In this document: in pieces, positions 34,018 to 40,399 of the stretch
Layout: the number at the start of each line of letters is the position of its first letter
Numbering within the stretch: position 1 is the first letter of the stretch
Source: Streptomyces sp. APSN-46.1
Lineage (GTDB): Bacteria > Actinomycetota > Actinomycetes > Streptomycetales > Streptomycetaceae
DNA length: 64,000 nucleotides
NCBI RefSeq assembly: GCF_022815725.1
Contig: NZ_JALGRF010000002.1
Span: 806,001 to 870,000 of the forward strand
Reading direction: 5' to 3'
Made by a program: the position numbers and the translations under genes
Notes under the pieces: generated by a model
What the model was told of the DNA's origin: nothing
Seen by the model: only the letters and a program-made list of their open reading frames with translations
The model's database searches: none

Positions 34018-34467
34018 TTACTGGGCGGGGGTGCTCGCGGTGTGGCGCTCGGCGAGGAGGAGAGCGAGGGGGCCGCCGGGGAGGAGGAAGCGGCCCTCCG
34101 TGGCGGCGTCGAGGGCGTCGGCCAGGGGCCACCACATCAGCTTGAAGTCCTCTTCGCCTTCGGCGAGCTGCTGGGGGCCGATCGTCAGTCCTTCGGCGAG
34201 GTGGAGGGACATGCGGGCCGGGGAGTTGAGGGTGATGGCGTAAGTGCCGAGGTGCTGCCAGGAGGAGGCGGTGATGCCTGCCTCCTCCTGGAGTTCGCGT
34301 CGTGCGGCCTCCTCGTGGGTCTCGCCGGGTTCGAGGCGGCCGCCGGGCAGGAACAGGTAGTCGCCCCCGTGCTTCGGGAAGCGGGTGGTCAGGACGGCGA
34401 CGAGTCCGGAGGCGTCGCGGGCGACGATGACGGCTGCGTCACGCGTGTTTTCAGGGTGTGAGTCCAT
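34018..34467 (-). CDS. NUDIX hydrolase, last gene of the accessory operon
   Basis: 149 residues with a perfect Nudix box GRLEPGETHEEAARRELQEE-AGI (G-x5-E-x7-REL-x-EE-x-G-I), the metal site for cleaving nucleoside-diphosphate-linked compounds. The N-terminus AAVIVARDASGLVAVLTTRFPKHGGDYLFLPGG is the usual Nudix beta-sheet. ATG 34467 overlaps the upstream hydrolase gene by 17 bases, so it is coupled to the operon. It could remove a pyrophosphate from a nucleotide product or sanitise side products (inference). Confidence 0.88.
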   Translation of the reverse strand: MDSHPENTRDAAVIVARDASGLVAVLTTRFPKHGGDYLFLPGGRLEPGETHEEAARRELQEEAGITASSWQHLGTYAITLNSPARMSLHLAEGLTIGPQQLAEGEEDFKLMWWPLADALDAATEGRFLLPGGPLALLLAERHTASTPAQ

Positions 34468-35281
34468 GGCTGGGGAGCCTAGACCCGGCTGGTACGAGCA
34501 TGGCGGCGAACGGCACGTTCATCACCGCAGGGTGTGTGATACCGCGCCCGTGGTAGCCGTCTTCCCCGAACGCGTCGCCGTGGTCGGAGCACATGATGGC
34601 CAGCCACGGCCGGTCTGCCACCAGCCCCTCCACCAGTCGGCCGAGGTGTTCATCGGCGTAGGTGAGCGCGGCCGCCTGAGACTGCCACGTGTCGGCGCTG
34701 TCGCCGAGGTAGTGCCCGTGGGGGACGTGGGTGGCGGAGACGTTGACGAAGAGGAACAGCGGCCGCCCGGCGTACTGGTCGGCGACGGTCAGCGCGTGGT
34801 CGGCCTGGTGGCGGGTGGAGTCCGGTTCGGGCGAGCAGAACTCCGGCCGCCAGTGGTCCTCATCGAACATGTCCGGCAGGACCGACCCGAGCGGCGTCTC
34901 ACGCGAGAAGTACGTGACACCGCCCACGCACACGGTGCGGTATCCGTGCTGTCCGAGACCGGTCAGGAGGTTCGGGGCATCGAAGACGAACGTGCCCTCG
35001 TCCACGGTCTTGAAGGCGGGCGGCCGGCATTCCCACAGGCGGGGCGGCTGGTTGGGGGTGGGGAGCTTGGGCAGGAAGCCGGAGAAGAACGCCATGTGTG
35101 CGGGGAGGGTGAACGTGCCGGGGGTGCGGCGTTCCTCCCACTGTCCGCCGGGCAGCAGCGCGGCGAGGCGCGGGGTGTGCCCGGCGTGCATGGTGGCGCG
35201 GGCGACGTCGTGGCGCAGGGAGTCCAGGGTGACGAACAGGATGTTCGTGCCGGACTCGATGACCTGGCGGGCATTGATCAC
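34451..35281 (-). CDS. Alkaline-phosphatase-superfamily (sulfatase-like) hydrolase
   Basis: 276 residues, shorter than a full sulfatase. It opens NILFVTLDSLRHDVA, where Asp residues form a metal site, then GTFTLPAHMAFFSGFLPKLP with a Thr/Ser in the nucleophile position, then HVPHGHY and the second metal site CSDHGDAFGEDGYHGRG. This order is typical of alkaline-phosphatase-superfamily phosphohydrolases, sulfatases and phosphoglycerol transferases. No signal peptide, so it acts in the cytoplasm. The GTG start overlaps the preceding stop by four bases. A phosphate ester is a plausible substrate, given the kinase and mutase-like neighbours. Confidence 0.8.
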   Translation of the reverse strand: MINARQVIESGTNILFVTLDSLRHDVARATMHAGHTPRLAALLPGGQWEERRTPGTFTLPAHMAFFSGFLPKLPTPNQPPRLWECRPPAFKTVDEGTFVFDAPNLLTGLGQHGYRTVCVGGVTYFSRETPLGSVLPDMFDEDHWRPEFCSPEPDSTRHQADHALTVADQYAGRPLFLFVNVSATHVPHGHYLGDSADTWQSQAAALTYADEHLGRLVEGLVADRPWLAIMCSDHGDAFGEDGYHGRGITHPAVMNVPFAAMLVPAGSRLPSHGLTP

Positions 35282-35775
35282 CGGTCTGCTCCTACGACGT
35301 AGGCCAGGGCGACAATGCGGCCCTTGCAGGTGGCGTTGACGGGGATGGGGACACGGTCGGCGGCGATCATGGCGCGGATCGCGGCGAGCCCGGTGTCCTC
35401 CTGCGCCTGGCGGCCGTCCGCGCTGTAGAGGCGGATGGTCACCGTGTGCGGGCCGTCTCCGCTGGTGGTGATGAGTGCGCCGGGGATGCCACCGAGGGCG
35501 CTCATGGCGTGCAGCAGCCCGGTTTCGTCGGTGGCGCCGGCGTCGGCGATCTCGCACGCGAAGTGGTGAGCGTTGATCGCGCCCTGGAGGAAGCTGTGGT
35601 GGAAGCGGCCGGTGGCCGGGCGTCCGTCGTGGGCGACGGCAAGCGCGCCGGTTCGGGTCACCGTCACGAAGCAGGCGGCGACCCACCAGGGCACGCCTTC
35701 ATGGATCTGCCCGGGGAAGGTCCCGTGAATCTGCCCGCCGGTGATCACCGCGCCGGGGTTAATGGGGTTAAGCAC
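35278..35775 (-). CDS. Stand-alone phosphohexomutase domain-I-like protein
   Basis: 165 residues of no assigned function. I see resemblance to domain I of phosphomannomutase/phosphoglucomutase: GTFPGQIHEGVPWWVAACFV at the N-terminus, LAVAHDGRPATGRFHHSFLQGA (sugar-phosphate mutase V-GRD-R pattern), and GALITTSGDGPHTVTIRLYSADG at the position of the phosphoserine loop TASHNP. The candidate Ser is kept but the following His-Asn is replaced by Gly-Asp. Domains II-IV are absent. The GTG start overlaps the kinase stop region by 8 bases. It may bind a sugar phosphate or be a partner subunit. The assignment is by eye and needs a profile search. Confidence 0.6.
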   Translation of the reverse strand: MLNPINPGAVITGGQIHGTFPGQIHEGVPWWVAACFVTVTRTGALAVAHDGRPATGRFHHSFLQGAINAHHFACEIADAGATDETGLLHAMSALGGIPGALITTSGDGPHTVTIRLYSADGRQAQEDTGLAAIRAMIAADRVPIPVNATCKGRIVALAYVVGADR

Positions 35776-36409
35776 GCTGCTCCTTGAGGCGGTCGGTGAT
35801 GAAGTCGGCGAGCTGGTCGGGGGTGGCGCCGTCGGTGTCCAGGAGAACGGCGGTGGGGTCGGTGGCGGCGACCTCTTCGAAGTTGGCCCACAGCGCGGCC
35901 AGACGGCCGGGGACGGCGAACAGCGCGGTGTCGTCTTCCTTCGTGTCCGGCTTGATCCCCATGCGCTCCTTCAGCGTCGCCTCCGAGCTGCGCAGGTAGA
36001 ACGTTGCGTCCGGGGCGACCAGGTAGGGGCGGAAGGGAGCCAGGAGCCGGGCCACGTCGTCGGTGGTGGTGCCGCTGACGGCGGCCTGGCAGGCGATCAC
36101 GGAGGACGTGTACCGGTCGGCGATGACCGGCCGGTGCGTGAGGTCGGCGCGGATGGTGTCGGAGGCGTGGAGTAGCCCGGAGAGGTAGAACGCGAGGGTG
36201 GGCAGCGGCCGCAGCTCGGCGTGCACCGTGCGAGACCACCCGCCATGCGGGGCGGGCAGGGTGTGCAGGCGCATCGCGCCGAGCCGGTCCGCGAGGAGGC
36301 GGGCGAGCGTGGACTTGCCGACGGCGGAGACGCCTTCGAGTACGACGAACGGACCCATCCGTACACCCGTTCCGGCAAGCGGCGCGTACGGGCCGCTGGG
36401 GGCGTTCAC
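35768..36409 (-). CDS. Thymidylate-kinase-like P-loop nucleotide kinase
   Basis: 213 residues resembling dTMP kinase: FVVLEGVSAVGKSTLARLLADRLG (Walker A), DRYTSSVIACQAAVSG (the DRY motif that contacts the nucleotide), and a LID-like RSSEATLKERMGIKPDTKEDD. It is divergent enough from housekeeping Tmk that another nucleotide or nucleotide-like acceptor is likely. The GTG start at 36409 overlaps the radical SAM stop by four bases; ATG 36358 is an alternative nearer to the P-loop. Confidence 0.78.
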   Translation of the reverse strand: MNAPSGPYAPLAGTGVRMGPFVVLEGVSAVGKSTLARLLADRLGAMRLHTLPAPHGGWSRTVHAELRPLPTLAFYLSGLLHASDTIRADLTHRPVIADRYTSSVIACQAAVSGTTTDDVARLLAPFRPYLVAPDATFYLRSSEATLKERMGIKPDTKEDDTALFAVPGRLAALWANFEEVAATDPTAVLLDTDGATPDQLADFITDRLKEQRA

Positions 36410-37437
36410 AGGGTTCCCTCGGTGAACGCGGCGACGTGCGCGGCGACCGCGTCCGGGATCTTCTCCGGGGTATCCAGCAGAGGCAGGAGGTTCAGGCGCA
36501 GGTCATCACGCAGCAGACACGGTTGCAGGCCCCCGGCGTGGTCCAGGCGCAGCGCCCAGAATCCTTCGATGCACTTGGGGCGGAGGGGACAGGTGCCGCA
36601 CTGTCCGACGTGGTGGCGGCCGAGGTCGCGCTGGATGACGTCGATCTCGACATCGTCCACGGTGAAGATGCGCCGGCCCTGCCCGACGCCGTACGCCTCG
36701 ACCCGCTCGTCACGGGTCAGGGTCCGCAGGTGGCGGATGATTCCGTCGGCGCTGATGGCGGAGGACTTCCGGGAGGTGTTGTGCTCGGTCTCTACCAGCT
36801 CGATGAACTGGACGGGCATCCGCCGGTCCAAGGCGAAGTCCAGGATGCGGGTCAGTTCGTGTTCGTTCTCCTTCTGCATCAGCGTGTTGAGTTCGACCGC
36901 GGGGAACATTCCACGGGCCGCGTCGATGCCGTCGAGGACCACGTCCACGCTCATGCGGGTGCCCGCGATGGCCCGGAAGGTGTCATCCGAGAAGTAGTGC
37001 AGGGACACCTTCACCTTGTCGAGGTCGGCATAGGGCAGCCAGTCCTCGTTCGCCCGGATCAGCGTCCCGTTCGTGATCAGCGTGTACGACACGTCGGGTT
37101 CACGTACGGGCAGGCGGGTGAGGACGTCGTGGGCGATCGGGGACAGCAGGGGGTCGCCGCCGGTGAAGTACACGCGGCGCAGTCCGGCCCCGATCACCTC
37201 TCGCATGATGGTGATGAAGCCGTCGGCGTCCAGCTCGCCGGACCGGGGGCGTGCGCTGCGGTTGATGCGGGTCAGCGGCGGGGGGACGTCGCCCTCGTTG
37301 TGGCAGAACCAGCAGGCCACGTTGCACTTGGGGGTCAGGGACACTCGGAACTGTCCGCCCAGGTGTGCGAAGTTCCGCAGCGCCGTCCAGCCGTGGGCGG
37401 GCGGCGGGCCGATGCGTGGGATGAGCTGGGATGTCAC
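36406..37437 (-). CDS. MoaA-like radical SAM enzyme
   Basis: 343 residues. The radical SAM cluster motif CNVACWFC (Cys38, 42, 45) sits in RVSLTPKCNVACWFCHNEG, close to the MoaA style. GGDP (in VYFTGGDPLL) is the SAM-binding strand, and VKVSLHYF and ELNTLMQKEN follow the MoaA-like barrel. At the C-terminus Cys280, 283, 289 and 307 (CGTCPLRPKC...GGLQPCLL) should hold an auxiliary 4Fe-4S cluster, as in MoaA and twitch/SPASM enzymes. MoaA rearranges GTP; a nucleotide or a peptide substrate is possible here. ATG 37437 starts the gene; the kinase overlaps its stop. Confidence 0.86.
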   Translation of the reverse strand: MTSQLIPRIGPPPAHGWTALRNFAHLGGQFRVSLTPKCNVACWFCHNEGDVPPPLTRINRSARPRSGELDADGFITIMREVIGAGLRRVYFTGGDPLLSPIAHDVLTRLPVREPDVSYTLITNGTLIRANEDWLPYADLDKVKVSLHYFSDDTFRAIAGTRMSVDVVLDGIDAARGMFPAVELNTLMQKENEHELTRILDFALDRRMPVQFIELVETEHNTSRKSSAISADGIIRHLRTLTRDERVEAYGVGQGRRIFTVDDVEIDVIQRDLGRHHVGQCGTCPLRPKCIEGFWALRLDHAGGLQPCLLRDDLRLNLLPLLDTPEKIPDAVAAHVAAFTEGTL

Positions 37438-37545
37438 GGTGGTGCCCCTCTCGCTTGAACGGGTGGGCAGGAAGTCGTGAGCGTGGTCGGGGTGTCCGTG
37501 TGGATCCGCACCACGTCCGGACGTGGTGCGGCCCCTGCGGCCCGG

Positions 37546-37749
37546 CTACAGGAAGTGCAGGGACTCGGCGCGGAGTTCTTTCCTGGTCTTGATGACCCGA
37601 AGCCCCTCGGGGTGGTCGGTTTCCCGGGTGTTTCCGGTGCCCCCGTACATGGGGCGCAGGATCGGTGTTCCGCCGCGCCGGTCGGTGTAGATCCACCGGC
37701 CGCCGCCGGGGCCGTCTTCGACCAGGTCCCCGATCTGCGCGGCGCTCAC
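37546..37749 (-). CDS. Small unknown protein A of the accessory operon
   Basis: 67 residues beginning VSAAQIGDLVEDGPGG, with RWIYTDRRGGTPILRPMY in the middle and a charged C-terminus RKELRAESLHF. The GTG start overlaps the previous gene by four bases, which decides the start. No Cys, no signal peptide and no known motif. The Trp/Tyr/Arg-rich core suggests a small beta-structured domain. A gap of 108 bases separates it from the radical SAM gene, long enough for a separate leader or internal promoter. It is too acidic and structured to call a RiPP precursor. Confidence 0.65.
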   Translation of the reverse strand: MSAAQIGDLVEDGPGGGRWIYTDRRGGTPILRPMYGGTGNTRETDHPEGLRVIKTRKELRAESLHFL

Positions 37750-37982
37750 CGGGCACCGCTGGCGTGGGAGATGTTTGAGGCTGCGGTGGTCCACTCGATT
37801 CCTCCGCAAGTGGGGCGGATGTGGGCGATCTCCAGCAGACGGCCGCTGTGGTGTTCCTCGGTGACGCAGGTCAGGGTGCCGGTGAGGCCGTTGGCGATGT
37901 CGCGGACGGTCTCTCCGGTCAGCGGGTGGTCGATGGTGTGCCACTCGCCGCCGGAGACCGGGCCCGAGATGCGGCCGGTCAC
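37746..37982 (-). CDS. Small unknown protein B of the accessory operon
   Basis: 78 residues, start GTG 37982 overlapping the upstream stop (GTGA). It reads TGRISGPVSGGEWHTIDHPLTGETVRD, then CVTEEHHSGRLLEIAHIRPTCGGIEWTTAASN. Two Cys and several His could bind a metal, but there is no recognised family. It is coupled at both ends to small proteins A and C, so all three are made in fixed ratio. Function unknown. Confidence 0.65.
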   Translation of the reverse strand: MTGRISGPVSGGEWHTIDHPLTGETVRDIANGLTGTLTCVTEEHHSGRLLEIAHIRPTCGGIEWTTAASNISHASGAR

Positions 37983-38269
37983 CGGGCCCACCCCTGGATA
38001 CGTGCGGCGGAGATTTCCATGGGGTGTGCCGGTCTCAGGTATTCGGGGGTGGCGACCCACTCGCGGCCGCCTTCGAGCGGACGTACGTATCCGTAGCCGG
38101 GGAACGCGTCGGTCAGAGTGCCGTAGCGGGCGAGGACGCCCACGGCCAGGTGCTCGGGGGCTTCCATCGCGCGGACGGTGGTGCCGGGCGCCGGCCAGAG
38201 GTGGCGGGGCAGTGTGATGGCGCGCGGGAATCGGCGCTGGTGGTCTTGTAGCTGCGTCGTGATCGTCAT
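37979..38269 (-). CDS. Small unknown protein C, first gene of the accessory operon
   Basis: 96 residues from ATG 38269 (MTITTQLQDHQRRFPRAITL); the frame is open upstream but that part looks non-coding. The core VRAMEAPEHLAVGVLARYGTLTDAFPGYGYVRPLEGG and a C-terminal TPEYLRPAHPMEISAARIQGW have no family I recognise. The ribosome site is weak (AGGGCGG). It starts the leftward operon and faces the HTH regulator across a 271-base divergent region. Confidence 0.62.
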   Translation of the reverse strand: MTITTQLQDHQRRFPRAITLPRHLWPAPGTTVRAMEAPEHLAVGVLARYGTLTDAFPGYGYVRPLEGGREWVATPEYLRPAHPMEISAARIQGWAR

Positions 38270-38540
38270 CGCCGCCGCCCTGGGTCGTGATCGCTGGGGA
38301 TGGCGCGTGGGGGGTCGTTCCTCGGCTGTGGCTGAGAGCAGGTACGACTCCCGCGCACCAGGCCGGACGGGGAAAGGCCCGGCCTTTGGAGGGGGTGTTG
38401 CTGATTCCCAGTCAACGACCATGAGACGGCGGGAGACAGGAAAGGTTGCCGGGGCCGGGGGTGCGGGCAACCGGAAAACTTTAGGGCTGATTGACTCTTC
38501 GTCTGGATCGCACCGTGATCGTGGCCTTACGGTCGGTGGC
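38270..38540. promoter_or_regulatory. Divergent control region of the accessory block
   Basis: 271 bases between the leftward operon and the rightward regulator. It contains a dyad GGTTGCC-N15-GGCAACC (38444-38450 and 38466-38472) and a -35-like TTGACT (38491-38496) with a weak -10 (CGTGAT, 38514-38519), 22 bases before the regulator ATG. The dyad is a candidate operator for that regulator. Confidence 0.5.
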
Positions 38541-39788
38541 ATGGCAGAGAACGCCGCACTGAGGGCGCGAATGGCTGATCTGGGTCTGACTCAGGACGAG
38601 TTAGCAGGTCAGATGAATGCCGCGCTGCAGTCGATCACCGGCAGACCGGGCAACGTGTCCGCGCGCAGCGTGCGGAATCTCGTGAACGGGACCACGACCA
38701 GGCCGATCGGCCGGACCCGGGCAGCGCTTGAGCAGGTGTTCGGATGCCCGATCACGGATCTAGGGTTCGCCTCACCCGCACTACCAGCACCGCCGGAGGA
38801 CCCCGTGCTACGCCGCACCTTCTGCTCTCTGACCGTCGGCGCGGCCGCCGCTGGCGCTGTTCCCTCCGGCCGTTGGTCGGTCGGCACTGCGGACGTGATC
38901 CGCTTGCGGGAGGGCATGAGCGCTCTGACCGCGCTGGACCAGGCCCGGGGCGGCCACGGGGCGTTGGAGAAGGCCGCGCTCGCCGGGGCCGCCGAGGCAG
39001 TCGCGTTGCAGCAGCGGGCCGCCTCCCAGACCGTGAGGCAAAGGCTGTTCTCCCTGGCCTCGCACTACACGGCGTCGGCCGCCTGGTCGTGCATCGACGC
39101 ACGCCAACTCGACCGTGCCCGCGCCCATCTCGATCAGGCATTGCGCCTGGCCGGGATGGCGCAGGACTCCATGGCGCAGATGCGGGTCTGGAACTCGACG
39201 GCGATGCTCGCGCACCAGTGTGAGCAGTTCGGGGAGGTTGTCGCCGCCTCCCAGGCGGCGAAGGCCACGACCATCGCCCGCTGTGACCCGTTGTTCGCGT
39301 CCCTGGCCCACGCGCGTACCGCGATCGGGCACGCCTCATGCGGCGACCGGCAACCGGCGCTGCGCTCCCTCGGCTACGCCGAAGACGCTCTGACCCGCGC
39401 CCAGGCAGTTCCGCGGCCGCCGTGGATCGGGTTCTACGGGCCGGCGGAGCTCGCCGCGCTCACGGCGATCGTCCGGGACCTCCTGGGCGAGCCCGCGCAC
39501 GCCGAGGCCGCATCCCACCGGGCGTTGGCCGCGCTCCCCGCCACCCTGCGCCGCAACCGGGCCATGACCATGGTGCGTCTCGCGCACGCGCAGCTTCGCC
39601 AAGGCGACATCGACCAGGCGTGCGCGACGACCGCCAAGGGGTTCGATCTGATGGCCGGTGACCCGATCCCGGGCCGGATGCGGACACAGATCGGTGACTT
39701 CCACCGCGACCTGTTCACTCTCGCCCCCACCGACCGGGCGGCCCGCGAGTGGGCTGACCGATACCGCACCGAATGGAGCCCGCGTTGA
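38541..39788 (+). CDS. HTH transcriptional regulator with helical-repeat C-terminus
   Basis: 415 residues. The first 70 form an XRE-type helix-turn-helix (LRARMADLGLTQDELAGQMNAAL... SARSVRNLVNGTTTRPIGRTRAALEQVFG in parts). After a linker, residues about 120-400 are helical repeats like TPRs (HLDQALRLAGMAQDSMAQMRVWNSTAMLAHQCEQFGEV... in parts). Such XRE-TPR proteins in Streptomyces often control neighbouring genes and may respond to peptides. ATG 38541 begins the HTH. Divergent from the radical SAM operon and overlapping the GNAT gene, it is the likely local controller. Confidence 0.8.
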   Translation: MAENAALRARMADLGLTQDELAGQMNAALQSITGRPGNVSARSVRNLVNGTTTRPIGRTRAALEQVFGCPITDLGFASPALPAPPEDPVLRRTFCSLTVGAAAAGAVPSGRWSVGTADVIRLREGMSALTALDQARGGHGALEKAALAGAAEAVALQQRAASQTVRQRLFSLASHYTASAAWSCIDARQLDRARAHLDQALRLAGMAQDSMAQMRVWNSTAMLAHQCEQFGEVVAASQAAKATTIARCDPLFASLAHARTAIGHASCGDRQPALRSLGYAEDALTRAQAVPRPPWIGFYGPAELAALTAIVRDLLGEPAHAEAASHRALAALPATLRRNRAMTMVRLAHAQLRQGDIDQACATTAKGFDLMAGDPIPGRMRTQIGDFHRDLFTLAPTDRAAREWADRYRTEWSPR

Positions 39789-40306
39789 CCGACATCACCT
39801 TGAGCCGCCACGCCCACGATGATCTGCCCGCGATACGGCAAACCCTTCTGGATGTGCACGCCGACGCCTATGCGGACCGCATGAACGAGGAGTTCGTCCA
39901 ACGCTTCCCGTGGTTCGTGGACCACTGGGGCGGCAATCCCGGCTTCACCTGCGTGATCGCGTGGGAGGGAGATGTGCCGGTCGGGTTCTCCTACGGGGCC
40001 CCCGCCGCCGAGGGCCGCCAGTGGTGGCAAGGGCACCTCGGCACCCCGCCGGCCGACCCTGCCACCTTTCACGTCTCCGAGCTGATGGTGTGCCCGAAGT
40101 GGCGCAAGACCGGCCTCGGTCCGCGCCTGCACGATGCGCTCCTCGAAGGCCGCGGCGAGGCATCCGCGGTCCTGACCGTGGACACCGAGCGGCCCCGGTT
40201 GCAGGCCATGTACGAGGGGTGGGGCTACCGGAAGATCGGCGAGAACCAGCCGTTCGCCGACTCGCCGGTGTATGCGGTGATGCTGCTGGAGCGGAGCGGC
40301 CGCTGA
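39773..40306 (+). CDS. GNAT family N-acetyltransferase
   Basis: About 173-177 residues with a GNAT fold: TLSRHAHDDLPAIRQTLLDVHADAYADR, FTCVIAWEGDVPVGFSYGAP, the acetyl-CoA-binding stretch VSELMVCPKWRKTGLGPRLHDALLEG (R-x-x-G-x-G/A type) and TERPRLQAMYEGWGYRKIGE. It overlaps the regulator stop, starting at ATG 39773 or, with a four-base overlap, TTG 39785. It may acetylate the product of the divergent operon or serve as self-protection (inference). Confidence 0.82.
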   Translation: MEPALTDITLSRHAHDDLPAIRQTLLDVHADAYADRMNEEFVQRFPWFVDHWGGNPGFTCVIAWEGDVPVGFSYGAPAAEGRQWWQGHLGTPPADPATFHVSELMVCPKWRKTGLGPRLHDALLEGRGEASAVLTVDTERPRLQAMYEGWGYRKIGENQPFADSPVYAVMLLERSGR

Positions 40307-40345
40307 CTGCGAGGGAGCGTCGGCTCGTCCTGACGGATACGCCGA

Positions 40346-40379
40346 CGGCCCCCTGAGCCGGACGGGGCTCAGGGGGCCG
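40346..40379. terminator. Bidirectional terminator closing the accessory block
   Basis: CGGCCCCCTGAGCC pairs perfectly with GGCTCAGGGGGCCG (14-base stem, 6-base loop) between convergent GNAT and phosphomannomutase genes. Confidence 0.8.
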
Positions 40380-40399
40380 AGGGGCGCGCTCGGGGCCGG

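Noticed and set aside
35768..37437. Prokaryotic viperin-like radical SAM plus CMPK2-like kinase pair
   Set aside because: The C-terminal Cys quartet and CHNEG-type cluster region are MoaA-like, and typical viperin motifs are not seen; the pairing with a kinase alone is not enough.
36436..37458. Long plus-strand open frame opposite the radical SAM gene
   Set aside because: Composition (Val/Asp/Gly/Arg runs) is that of an antisense shadow; no ribosome site or family pattern.
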